From the NCBI GenBank assembly GCA_963764955.1, contig CAVXVE010000024.1:124001-188000 (forward strand): a stretch of DNA of 64,000 nucleotides. The letters run 5' to 3'. The position numbers and the translations under genes were made by a program. The DNA comes from Roseiarcus sp963764955. Its GTDB lineage: Bacteria > Pseudomonadota > Alphaproteobacteria > Rhizobiales > Beijerinckiaceae. The notes below the pieces were generated by a model, which did no database searches, was not told where the DNA came from, and was given only the letters and a program-made list of their open reading frames with translations. Of this stretch, positions 19,482-31,323 are shown piece by piece. How positions within the stretch are numbered: position 1 is the first letter of the stretch; each line of letters starts with the position of its first letter.

Positions 19482-20318
19482 CAGCTTCGCGCCTTCAGCT
19501 TCGGATCGAGCGCGTCGCGCAGGCCGTCGCCGAGCAGGTTGAGGCCGAGCACGCTGAGCGCGATCGCAATCCCCGGATAGAGCGCGAGCCTCGGCGCGTT
19601 GTAGAGAACGTTCTGCGCGTCGGCGAGCATCTTGCCCCACGAGACTTGAGGCGGCTGCGCGCCAAGGCCGAGATAGGAAAGCGCCGCCTCGGCGAGAATG
19701 GCGATCGCGAATTGAATCGTCGCCTGCACGATCAGCGCAGGCGCAATATTGGGCAGCACGTGATCGACGGCGATGGCGATCGGTCCCCGGCCCGCGGCGC
19801 GCGCGGCAAGCGCATATTCGCGCGAGAGAACGCCGTTGGCGGTCGCGCGGGTGAGCTTGGCGATGATCGGCACATTGTACGACGCCGATCGCCACGATCG
19901 CGTTGACGACGCCGGGGCCGAAGGTCGAGGTCAGCATGATCGCGAGGAGCAGCGCCGGAAACGCAAAGACGAAGTCGCTCAGCTTCATGATTCCGTCTTC
20001 GACCAGGCCCTTGGAGAAGGCGGCGACAAGCCCGAGAACGACGCCAAAGGCGAGGCCGATCCCGACCGCGATGACGCCGACCAGAATCGAGATGCGGGAG
20101 CCCGCAAGAATTTGCGAAGCGACGTCGCGTCCGAGATTGTCGGTCCCGAACCAGTGAGCGGCCGAAGGCGGCGCGAGCTTGTGGGGAATGTCGATCGCGG
20201 ACGGCGGATAGGGCGTCCAGACGAGCGATAAGGCCGCGGCGAGGATCAGCATGGCCACCAGCGCCGCGCCGAGCCACAGACTCAAGCCCCCGCGCAGCCG
20301 AAGTGGGGCCAAGGTCAC
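19481..20318 (-). CDS. dppC: Dipeptide/oligopeptide ABC permease, DppC type (one frameshift)
   Basis: About 279 aa; an extra base near 19880 splits VVNAIVAIGV from YNVPIIAKLTRATANGV. Six membrane helices, the OppC N-terminal HWFGTDNLGRDVASQ motif, and the EAA loop (YALAARAAGRGPIAIAVDHVLPN) that contacts the ATPase. The GTG start overlaps the dppB stop (GTGA at 20318-20315). Confidence 0.87.
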
Positions 20319-21262
20319 GCGGCTGAGGCCCTCAGCCTCGGATCGATCGCGGCGCAGGCGATATCGACGACGAAGTTGAGGCCAATCACGATCAAAGCCA
20401 GGAGCATCACTCCATTCTCGACCACGAGCGTGTCGCGATTGGAGATCGACTGCAGCATGAGGCGCCCAAGTCCGGGCAGTACGAACACATTCTCGACCAC
20501 GATCGCGCCGGCGATCAGGTTGGCGAATTGCAGCCCCATGATGGTGAGGATCGGCGTCAGTGCGTTCGGCAGCGCGTGGCGCCAGAGCGCGGCGCGGCGC
20601 GAGACGCCCTTGGCGCGCGCGGTGCGCATGAAGTCCTCGTTCAGGGCCTCGATCAGCGCCGACCTGGCGACGCGAGTCACGATCGCGGCCTGAACGACGC
20701 CAAGCGCGATCGCCGGAAGGATCAGCGCGCCAAGCGCCCGCGCCGGGTTCTGCCAGCCTGGAAACCCGCCGGCCGGAACGAGTCTCAGCGTCACGGCGAA
20801 GACGAGCACGAGCAGGATCGCGAGCCAGAAGTTCGGCACCGCGATCCCGATTTGGCTTGCGCCCATCACGATCGCGTCGCCCGTCCGGCCGCGCCGATCG
20901 GCCGCGTAAACGCCCGCAACGAGCCCGATCGCCGCCGCCAGCGTCATCGCCATCAGCGCAAGCGGCGCGCTGACCGCAAGGCTCGAGGCGATCAAGGGGC
21001 CGATCGGCGAGCCATAGGCGTAAGAGACGCCAAGATCGCCATGTATCGCGCCGCCGATCCAGCGCGCATAGCGGACGTAAGCGGGCAGATCGAGGCCGAG
21101 CTTGTGGGAGAGCGCCGCGACCGCCTCGGGCGTCGCCGTCGGCCCCAGCATGGTCTCGGCTGCGTTCCCGGGCAGGATCTGCATGACCGCGAACACAACC
21201 AGCGAGGCGATGAGCAGCGTCGCCAGGAACAGGGCGATCCGTTGTCCAGCGTAAAGCAGCAT
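20315..21262 (-). CDS. dppB: Dipeptide/oligopeptide ABC permease, DppB type
   Basis: 315 aa. Classic DppB features: an N-terminal helix (ALFLATLLIASLVVFAVMQ), ILPGNAAETMLGP, the GDLGVSYAYGSP motif, and the EAA loop FMRTARAKGVSRRAALWRHAL. With DppC it forms the inner-membrane channel for peptides or nickel-like ligands. Starts about 44 bp after lptE on the same strand and heads dppBCDF. No binding-protein gene in this operon. Confidence 0.9.
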   Translation of the reverse strand: MLLYAGQRIALFLATLLIASLVVFAVMQILPGNAAETMLGPTATPEAVAALSHKLGLDLPAYVRYARWIGGAIHGDLGVSYAYGSPIGPLIASSLAVSAPLALMAMTLAAAIGLVAGVYAADRRGRTGDAIVMGASQIGIAVPNFWLAILLVLVFAVTLRLVPAGGFPGWQNPARALGALILPAIALGVVQAAIVTRVARSALIEALNEDFMRTARAKGVSRRAALWRHALPNALTPILTIMGLQFANLIAGAIVVENVFVLPGLGRLMLQSISNRDTLVVENGVMLLALIVIGLNFVVDIACAAIDPRLRASAA

Positions 21263-21305
21263 GGCGTTCAGGCTAGCGAGCGCGCGCCAAGCCGCGACCA
21301 GGGCC

Positions 21306-21804
21306 TCATGAGGTTTTCCCAGCCAGCGCCGAGGCGAGACGCAAAGAGATCTCCTCCGACAGCGCGCGGGCGAGGCGAATCTCGGCGTCGCGCGCGGCCC
21401 GCAGGTCGTTATAGCGCTGCTGGGAGCGGTCATAAGCCGCAGCCGCGTTAGCGACGCCGGACAGAACTTGCGCGCCGCCGTCGACCTTGTTCAGCGTATA
21501 TTTGGCTTCGCCGGTCAACGTCGCGGAGGTTGCGATGTTGGTCAGCGCGCTGACTGTCGGCGTCGTCGTGGAGAGCGAGACTGTGACCGTCAAACGATAT
21601 TTTGGCGTCGACGTCTGACCCGTGCCGTTGAGATCGGTGGTGAGATTGTCGGCCAGATAATGGCCGATCCGGTCCTTGATCGGCGCGACATCGATCGCGC
21701 GAAGATCCTCGACCAGCCCCGGATGCGAGGCCTCGCCGTACAGGGGCTGGAAACAACCCGAAAGGCAGCCCGCGAGCGCGAGCGCCGCGAGGACGACGAG
21801 ACCT

Positions 21805-21818
<14 letters not shown>
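21306..21818 (-). CDS. lptE: LPS-assembly lipoprotein LptE
   Basis: 170 aa with a lipoprotein signal (LALAGCLSGC). FQPLYGEASHPGL, then VAPIKDRIGHYLADNL, is the LptE pattern in Alphaproteobacteria. LptE plugs the LptD barrel at the outer membrane for LPS insertion. The ATG lies inside leuS (14-nt overlap), the standard leuS-lptE arrangement. The usual next gene, holA, is absent; a peptide ABC operon follows instead. Confidence 0.88.
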
Positions 21819-24450
<2,632 letters not shown>

Positions 24451-24636
24451 CGCGGGAGCGTACTCTGAGAAAGCGGGATTGTTGCCTGTGACGCACATAT
24501 GGGGCGTGCGGCGCACAAATCACGATTTGCCGGGAGGGTCAAATGCCGCCGGCGATTCCGACGAAGTCTGTTTTTGCGCGGCCGCTAGCAGCGGGCCCAG
24601 CTCGGGAACCGAGGCCGCGCACGGAAGGAGAAGCCC

Positions 24637-25414
24637 ATGGCGGACATTCGCGATCTCGTGCGACTCGAGGACCGCGTCGCGATCGTCACGGGGGCTGCGC
24701 GCGGAATTGGTCGCGAGACCGCCGAGATGCTCGCTTCCGCTGGCGCGCGCGTTGCAGTCGCCGACCTCGACGCAGACTGCGGCCGAGGCCGCCGCGGCCG
24801 CTATGCGCGCGGCTGGGCTTCGCGCTTTCGCGATCGCGGTCGACGTCGCTGACGAAGCGAGCGTGGAAGCGATGGTCCGGGCGACCCTCGACAGCGAGGG
24901 CCGCGTCGACATTCTGGTCAACAACGCAGGCATCGCGATCCGTCGGCCCGCGGTCGAGCTCGCCCTGGCGGACTGGGACAAGGTGGTCGCGGTCAACATG
25001 ACCGGCGCTTTCTTATGCGCCCGCGCCGCCGCCCGGCCGATGATCGCCAGAGGCGGGGGCGCGATCGTCAATGTCGCCTCGATCGTCGGCCTGTCCGGCG
25101 GCGGTCTCTACCCCAACATCTCCTATCAGGCGACCAAGGGCGCGATCGTCAACATGACCCGCGCGCTCGCGGTCGAATGGGCGGCGCACGGGATTCGTGT
25201 GAACGCGGTCGCGCCGACCTACGTCCGCACCGAACTCACAGCGGGAATCCTCAAAGACCCGGAACTGGTCGCGCGCATCGAGGCGATGACGCCGATGCGC
25301 AAGCTCGCAGAGCCTCTCGATATCGCGGCTGCGATCGCCTTTCTCGTAAGCCCGGCCGCGGCGATGATCACCGGCCACGTGCTCGCGGTCGACGGCGGCT
25401 TCCTGGCGCAGTAG
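24637..25414 (+). CDS. Classical SDR oxidoreductase (one frameshift)
   Basis: About 259 aa after removing one base near 24775 (VAVADLD then TAAEAAAAAM). The NAD(P)-binding motif is TGAARGIGRE, with the NNAG motif and the Ser-Tyr-Lys triad (VASIVGLSGGG, then SYQATKG). Likely an NAD-dependent sugar-acid or polyol dehydrogenase. AGGAG lies 6-7 nt before the ATG. Its position at the head of the tetronate-type cluster makes it a candidate for the first oxidation step, a role usually filled by LtnD or DenD of other families. That assignment is inference. Confidence 0.85.
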
Positions 25415-25483
25415 CGTGGGACATCGTTCGCTCGCTCGTCCGGGTTCAGGCGGATATGAGGCGGTCCGCCGCCGGCGAATCCC

Positions 25484-25634
25484 GGCCATTGATGGCTTGG
25501 AGGCGATTCTGCGCGACGGAAATTTCAACTCAAGGACGGCCCCTAAGGGCCGCCGCTGGAGGCGGTGCGCGCCAAACGCGCATCCTCGACTTGAAATTTC
25601 CGTCGCGTTCCGCTCCGCCAAGCCATCAATGGTC
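25484..25634. repeat. Palindromic multi-hairpin element of about 150 bp
   Basis: Two pairs of perfect inverted arms are nested: 25486-25500 with 25618-25632 (15 bp) and 25512-25528 with 25591-25607 (17 bp, containing GACGGAAATTTCAA). They are separated by a partly paired 11/10-nt internal loop. Inside are three smaller hairpins: GGCCC/GGGCC around 25539-25552, a CCGC/GCGG one, and TGCGCG/CGCGCA around a CCAAA loop. The cloverleaf-like fold resembles MITE or REP-type elements. It fills most of the 25415-25672 gap, where no gene is seen. Confidence 0.75.
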
Positions 25635-25672
25635 CATCCCCGGTCGTCCTATACGGTGAACCGGACGCCGCC

Positions 25673-25723
25673 TTGACAAGCTCGTCGCCCCCATTACGAT
25701 GCTGGTCTGGTTGCCGGACCAGC
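25673..25723 (+). promoter_or_regulatory. Sigma-70-type promoter and GntR operator of the tetronate-type cluster
   Basis: TTGACA (25673-25678), a 16-nt spacer and TACGAT (25695-25700). Immediately downstream is a perfect 7-bp inverted repeat, GCTGGTC-N9-GACCAGC (25701-25723), placed over the expected transcription start. FadR-type GntR proteins commonly bind such TGGTC/GACCA repeats. The site argues for autoregulation by the next gene. Confidence 0.7.
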
Positions 25724-25752
25724 AGCGCAGTCGCAGACCGACGGTTGAAGAA

Positions 25753-26520
25753 ATGGGATTGCGCACAGCGTCGAGGGAGGTCTTCGCACAGGCGCCGAAT
25801 CTCAAGGCGGAGATCGGCCGTCGGACTGTGCGCGAGCAGATCAGCGACAAGCTTGCCTCGCTGGTCGCGTCAGGCATTCTCCAGGTTGGCGACGAGCTTC
25901 CGAGCGAGCGCGAGCTCGCTTCCCTGCTTGACGTGAGCCGCGAGACGGTGCGCGGCGCCATCCAGACGCTGGCCGCGATCGGCGTCGTCGCCGTCAGTCA
26001 GGGCGCGCGGACGCGGGTCGTCAGCCGCAAGATCGACACGCTGAAGATCGGCGTCACCAGTCCGAGCGCGATCAACGCATATGATCTCGAATCGGTTCAC
26101 AAGGCGCGCCTTCTGATCGAGCGGGCCGTCGCGGCTGAGGCGGCGTCGCGCATCGACGACGACACGCTCGCGCGTCTCAAACAGTCGCTCGCGATCCAGA
26201 AGCAGACCATGCGGGATCCGGTGCATTTCCTGATCTGCGACCGCGAGTTCCACATCACCATCTACCGCAGCTCGGGTAACCCTTTGCTCGCCGACTTCGT
26301 GACCGACCTTTATGCGTTCATGCTCGACCACAGGAAGGTCGCAGTCTCGCAGCCCGGCGCCATCGAGAAGAGCTATCTCGACCATGTCGCGATCTACGAG
26401 GCGCTGAGGGCGCACGATCCTCAGGCGGCGACTCAGGCGTTCGGCCGGCATATCGACCGGATCTACGCCACGACCGTCGACGTCCTTGCCGACAGGCCGA
26501 GGGTGAAGTCGATACGATAA
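25753..26520 (+). CDS. GntR-family regulator, FadR subfamily (FCD domain)
   Basis: About 255 aa. A winged HTH (VREQISDKLASLVASGILQV, PSERELASLLDVSRETVRGA) is followed by an all-helical FCD ligand domain (DREFHITIYRSSGNPLL, then HVAIYEALRAHD with metal-site His). Such regulators typically respond to a carboxylate. I prefer the start MGLRTASRE at 25753 because longer starts would place the promoter and operator inside the gene. It probably represses the downstream ABC/otn genes until the substrate or an intermediate binds. Confidence 0.9.
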   Translation: MGLRTASREVFAQAPNLKAEIGRRTVREQISDKLASLVASGILQVGDELPSERELASLLDVSRETVRGAIQTLAAIGVVAVSQGARTRVVSRKIDTLKIGVTSPSAINAYDLESVHKARLLIERAVAAEAASRIDDDTLARLKQSLAIQKQTMRDPVHFLICDREFHITIYRSSGNPLLADFVTDLYAFMLDHRKVAVSQPGAIEKSYLDHVAIYEALRAHDPQAATQAFGRHIDRIYATTVDVLADRPRVKSIR

Positions 26521-26579
26521 GCTCAACGAAGCAGCTTGGGTCATCAAAGCCGGATGGTCCGGCAATCAGGGAGGAAGCC

Positions 26580-27567
26580 ATGAAGATCAATCGCCGAACC
26601 GTTATTTCATCGATGTCCGCGGTCGCGGCCGTCGCAAGCCTCGGCTTTGCGGCTCCGTCGCGCGCCGCGGAGACGAAGGAGATCGTCTATCTCACCCCAG
26701 GCCTGGACCTGCCGTTCTGGCGCTATCTCTCGAAGGGAATCGAAGCGGAGGCCAAGAAGGCCGGCTATTCCTATACGGCGCTCGATTCGCACAACAGCGC
26801 CGAGACGCAGCTCAAGAACGCCCAGGACGCGATCGCGCGCGGCGTCGCCGGCATCGCAATCTCGCCGACCGACAGCTCGACCGCGCCAAGCGTCCTTGCG
26901 CTCGCGGCTCGCGCCAAAATCCCGGTCGTCGTCGCCGACATCGGCACCAATAGCGGCGAATATGTCTCCTTCATCATCTCCGACAATTATCAGGGCGCGT
27001 TCGGCGTCGGCGAAGCGCTGGCGGCCGCCATGAAGGAGAAGGGCTGGCAGGACGGATCGGTCGGTCTCATCACCATCTCGCAGGCGCGCAAGAACGGCCA
27101 GGCGCGCACCGCGGGTTTCCGCGAAGCGATGAAGAAGGCGGGGATCACCAAGGAAGCCGGGCTGCAGCAGATGCAGTCCTACACGGCCGATGAGACGTTC
27201 AAGTTCACCCAGGACATGCTCACCGCCAATCCGGACATGCGCGGCATGTTCATCCAGACGGACCAGCCGACCATCGGCGCGCTCCGCGCCATCAAGGCTG
27301 CGCATCGCGACGGACAGATCCTCGTTGCGGCCTTCGACGGCATCCCGGAATTCGTCGATCTGCTCAAGAAGGGCGAGATCGTCGCCTCGGGCATGCAACA
27401 GCCCTATCTCATGGGCGTGAAGTCCGGCGAAGCGCTCGTCTGCCGCGATCAAGGGCGGCAAGCCGGAGAAGCAGATCCTGGTGCCGATCGTCGTCGCCAC
27501 CAGCAAGAACATTGAACAGATCCTCCCGACCATCAAAGAGACCGTGTTCGCCAACGAAATCCAGTGA
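26580..27567 (+). CDS. Sugar-type ABC substrate-binding protein, RbsB family (one frameshift)
   Basis: About 329 aa including a cleavable signal peptide (MKINRRTVISSMSAVAAVAS). Type I periplasmic-binding fold: LTPGLDLPFWRYLSKGIEAE, AIARGVAGIAISPTDSST, and AAFDGIPEFVDLLKKGEI. An extra base near 27441 splits SGEAL from AAIKGGKPEKQILVP; the protein ends at 27567. GGGAGG precedes the ATG. It captures the imported sugar or sugar acid for the ATPase and permease that follow. Confidence 0.87.
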
Positions 27568-27622
27568 CAAGCTCGGGGGCCGGCGCCTTAAAACGCCGGT
27601 CCTCGCCTCCCGAGCCGGAGCG

Positions 27623-29117
27623 ATGACGGACCCAGCGAACACCCTTCTGGAAGCGCGCGCGATCTACGAAGAGCTTCGCGCAGACGCGCGCGCTTGTCGA
27701 TGCGCGTCTCAGCCTGCGTCCGGGCGTCACGCATGCGTTGCTCGGCGCGAATGGGGCCGGAAAGTCGACGCTGTCGCGCGTCATATCGGGCCATGTGCGC
27801 CGCGATGCGGGGGAGATCGTGTACCGCGGCCAGGCGCTCGACGTGCGCAGTCCGCGCGAGGCGCTTGACGCCGGCATCGCCATGGTGATGCAGGAGACAA
27901 GTCTCGCCCCCGACCTCTCGGTGCTCGAGAACATTTTCCTTCCCGATCTCGGCCGGCCCGGGCGGCTGTCGCGGCCCGCCATGCGGCGGCGCGCCGGCGA
28001 GATCCTCGCCGACCTCGGCCAGGAGCATGCGCTGCCGCTGGAAGCGGAAGCCCGCGACCTTTCCGCGGCCCAGCGCCAGCTCGTGGAGATCGCCAAGGCG
28101 CTCGCGCTCAAAGCCAATCTCATCATTTTCGACGAGCCGACCGCCTCCTTGAGCCCGAGCGAAGTCGAGCGTCTGTTCGACGTGATCGCGAGACTCGAGG
28201 CCGCGCAATGCGCGATCGTCTTCGTCTCGCACCGGCTCGAGGAAGTGTTTGCGATCTCCGAAGAGATCACGGTCATGCGCGAGGGGCGGACTGTCGCAGC
28301 CTCTCAGCCGACCTCGAGCCTCAATCAGACCGAGCTCATCCGCCTCATGGTCGGGCGCGACATCGGCTCGATCTACGCGGCTTCCGCTGCGCCGCCGGAA
28401 CAACGCGGGGCGCCCATTCTCTCCGTCCGCGGGCTCAGCGCGCCGCCGCTCGTGCGCGACGTGTCGTTCGACCTTCACCGCGGCGAGATCCTGGGGCTTG
28501 GCGGCCTTGTCGGCGCGGGCCGGTCGGAGACCGTGGAGACGCTGTTCGGCCTCAGGCCCGCGCGCCGGCGGCGAGGTCAGGTTCGAGGGGCGCCCGTTCG
28601 CGCCCCGCGCGCCAGCTCAGGCGATCCGCGCGGGGATTGGATTTGTCGCCGAGGATCGCCGGCGCCAGTCGATCGTGCCGGATCTGTCGGTGCGCGAGAA
28701 CCTCCTGCTCGGTCATCTCGGCGCCCATCGAGGCTTCGGCCTCGGCTATGGCCGGCTCGACCGCAGGATTGCAGAGCTCATGCGCCGTCTGGAGCTGCCG
28801 TCCGAACGGCTGAGCGATCCGAACCTGCTCAACTTTTCGGGCGGCATGCAGCAGAAGATCATCATCGCGCGCTGGCTCCTGCTCGAGCCGAAGGTGCTCA
28901 TTCTCGATGAGCCGACCAAGGGCGTCGATATCGGCACGCGCGCTTCGATCTACGCGATCCTGCGCGACATCGCCGCGAAAGGCACGGCGATTCTCATCGT
29001 TTCGTCGGAGTTCGAGGAGCTGATTGGGGCTCGCTGACCGGGTCATCGTGATCAGCGACGGCGCCTCGATCGCCGACATGCCGAGCGCCTATCTCGACGA
29101 GGAGAAACTGACGCTTG
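27623..29117 (+). CDS. Sugar ABC transporter ATPase, RbsA-like double-ABC protein (three frameshifts)
   Basis: About 498 codons in four frame segments, corrected by removing one base near 27669, 28559 and 29028. First ABC half: LLGANGAGKSTLSRVISGHV, DLSAAQRQLVEIAKAL, LIIFDEPTASLS, FVSHRLEEVF. Second half: GLVGAGRSETVETLFGLRP, FSGGMQQKIIIARWLL, LILDEPTKGVDIGTR. This is the RbsA/MglA layout of two fused ATPase domains. The C-terminus after DEEKLTL cannot be fixed because the next gene begins there at an ATG. Confidence 0.82.
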
Positions 29118-29512
29118 ATGGCCGCGCCGCGCACCTCGATGGAGCGCAATCGCCGCCTTTTGCAGGAGCTTGCCGACCAGTGCGACGGCGCGGCGTTCTG
29201 GGCGATTCTCGACGAGGAGCGGGTCTTCTGCCTCAACGCCGCGACCGCGAATGCGAGCGCCGATCCGTCGCTGCGCGCGGGCGCCGCGCCGCGATTCGAG
29301 GAGACCCCGATCGGGACCGCGCTTAAAGCGCGCGCGCCCGAATTTCGTGGTCGATCCGGGAAGCGGACTCAAGAGCCTGGTCGTTGACGTGCAGCAGCCA
29401 TCGCGGCCATGAGCTTGGATCGATCGGCGTCGTCCTCCCCCCGGACGCTTCGCCGCCGCCCGCCGGGGCGATGCGCTCGGTGATCGAGGAACGCTTCCGG
29501 GCGACGCTATGA
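29118..29512 (+). CDS. Small GAF-like protein in the sugar ABC operon (two frameshifts)
   Basis: About 130 aa when single surplus bases near 29345 and 29403 are removed: MAAPRTSMERNRRLLQELAD, then CDGAAFWAILDEERVFCLN, GTALKARAPEF, VVDPGSGLKSLVVDVQQPS, GHELGSIGVVLPPD and a helical tail ending RFRATL. The alternation of hydrophobic strands resembles a GAF-type sensor fold, but I do not recognise a named family. Lies between the ATPase and permease genes, where a subunit or accessory regulator would be expected. Both the joining and the fold call are inference. Confidence 0.45.
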
Positions 29513-29530
29513 ACAGAGACGCCGGCGCCG

Positions 29531-30525
29531 ATGAGCGTGACCGCTCCGAAAACCGCTTCTGACGCAGGGCGTGCGGCGCCGCGGCGCTTCAGCATCCGGT
29601 CAGCGCCGCTCGAATTGCGCATGCTCGCGCTGGCGATCGTCATCGCGATCGCGCTGTCGCTGCTCTCGCCGCATTTCCTCAAGACCAACAATCTGCTCGA
29701 ACCTGCTCGACCAGTCCGTGGTGACCGGCATCGTGTCGATCGGCATGACCTTCGTCATCCTGACCGGCGGCATCGACCTCTCGGTCGGCTCGCTGGTCGG
29801 CCTCACCGGGGTCATCCTCGGCCTTTCGCTGCATCAGTTCCCGATTCCGGTCGCGATCGCGCTCGCCGTGCTGTCGGGCGCAGGAATTGGCCTCTTTTCG
29901 GGGCTGCTGATCGCCTGTTTCGACCTCGCCGCCTTCGTGATCACGCTCGGCGTCATGGCGATCGGCAGGAGCCTCGCCTACATCTTCTCGGGCCAGACCT
30001 CGATCAGCGACATCCCTCCGCAACTCAACGACATCGTCTACACGACCGTTCTCGGCGTGCAGACGAACGTCTGGACGCTGCTCGTGCTCTACGCGCTCGC
30101 CTGGGGCTACCTCACCTTCACCAAGGGCGGGCGCACGATCTATGCGGTCGGCTCCAACCGCGAGGCGGCCCGCACCGCCGGCCTCGACGTGCTGTTCTAC
30201 AGCGTGCTGCCCTATGTGGTGTCGGGCGCGCTCTCGGCTGTCGCGCGCGACGCTGATGTCGTCGCAGATCCTGTCGATCGACCCGCTCGCCGGCACCGGG
30301 CTCGAACTGGACGCAATCGCCGCGGTGGTGATCGGCGGGGCCAGCCTCTATGGCGGCCGCGGCACGATCATCGGCACGCTGATCGGCGTGTTCATCATGG
30401 TGATGATCCGCAACGGCCTCAACCTGCTCGGCGTGTCGCCTTTCTGGCAGGGCTCCGCGATCGGCGCCATCATCATCGCCGCCGTTCTGGCGGAACGGCT
30501 GTTAAGTCCGCGCACGCGGCGATAG
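29531..30525 (+). CDS. Sugar ABC transporter permease, RbsC family (two frameshifts)
   Basis: About 330 aa. Starting at MSVTAPKTASDAG, the frame shifts by one base near 29702 (NNLL then NLLDQSVVTGIVSIGM) and again near 30245 (SALSAVA then ATLMSSQILSIDPLAG). Multiple hydrophobic helices; TFVILTGGIDLSVGSLVGL and AIAAVVIGGASLYGGRGTI are the two RbsC/AraH-family signatures. Forms the inner-membrane channel for the cluster's importer. Confidence 0.85.
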
Positions 30526-30545
30526 GCTTACGGGAGCAAAGACAG

Positions 30546-31322
30546 GTGCCCAAATTCGCCGCCAACCTCTCGATGATGTTCAACGAGCACGCGTTCCTCG
30601 ACCGTTTCGATGCGGCCGCGGACGCGGGCTTCGCGGCGGTCGAGTTCCTGTTTCCTTACGACCATCCCCCTGAGGCGATTGCCGAGCGGCTCAAGCGCAA
30701 CCGCCTGACCCAGGCCTTGTTCAACCTGCCGCCAGGTCGTTGGGACGGAGGCGAGCGGGGGCTCGCCGCCCTGCCCGGCCGGTTCGACGAGTTCAAGTCC
30801 GGCCTCACGCGCGCGCTCGACTATGTCGCGGCGACTGGCGTCAGCCGTGTCCACATGATGGCGGGCAACGCCGCGCGCAGCGATCCGAAAGCCGAAACGA
30901 GCTATCGCCGCGCCATCGAATACGCGGCGCCTGTCTTCGCCGAACGCGGCGTCGACCTGCTGCTCGAGCCGATCAACGCGCGCAACATGCCAACCTATTT
31001 CCTCAACGATTTCGCCTATACGAGCGCGCTCATCGATGAGCTCGGCCTGCCTAACCTGAAGCTTCAGTTCGACGTTTACCACCGGCAGATCATGCATGGC
31101 GACGTCACCATGGCGTTCCGGGCGCTCCAGCCGATTGTCGGCCACATTCAGGTCGCCTCTGTTCCCTCGCGCAACGAGCCCGACGGGGAAGAGCTCAACT
31201 TCCCCTTCCTGTTCGACGAGTTCGACCGCCTCGGCTATGACGGCTATATCGGCTGCGAATATAATCCGCGCGCCCGCACGGTTGAGGGACTGAAGTGGTT
31301 TCAGTCCTATCGGAGGGCCTGA
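30546..31322 (+). CDS. otnI: Hydroxypyruvate/2-oxo-tetronate isomerase (Hyi/OtnI family)
   Basis: 258 aa, a xylose-isomerase-like TIM barrel. It begins PKFAANLSMMFNEHAFLDRF and contains LFNLPPGRWDGGERGLAALP, LLEPINARNMPTYFLN, QFDVYHRQIMHGD and GCEYNPR, all typical of Hyi/OtnI. With an OtnK-type kinase and OtnC aldolase next door, the likely reaction is 2-oxo-tetronate to 3-oxo-tetronate. The GTG start at 30546 has GGGAG about 9 nt upstream. Ends 1 nt before otnK. Confidence 0.88.
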   Translation: MPKFAANLSMMFNEHAFLDRFDAAADAGFAAVEFLFPYDHPPEAIAERLKRNRLTQALFNLPPGRWDGGERGLAALPGRFDEFKSGLTRALDYVAATGVSRVHMMAGNAARSDPKAETSYRRAIEYAAPVFAERGVDLLLEPINARNMPTYFLNDFAYTSALIDELGLPNLKLQFDVYHRQIMHGDVTMAFRALQPIVGHIQVASVPSRNEPDGEELNFPFLFDEFDRLGYDGYIGCEYNPRARTVEGLKWFQSYRRA

Positions 31323-31323
31323 C

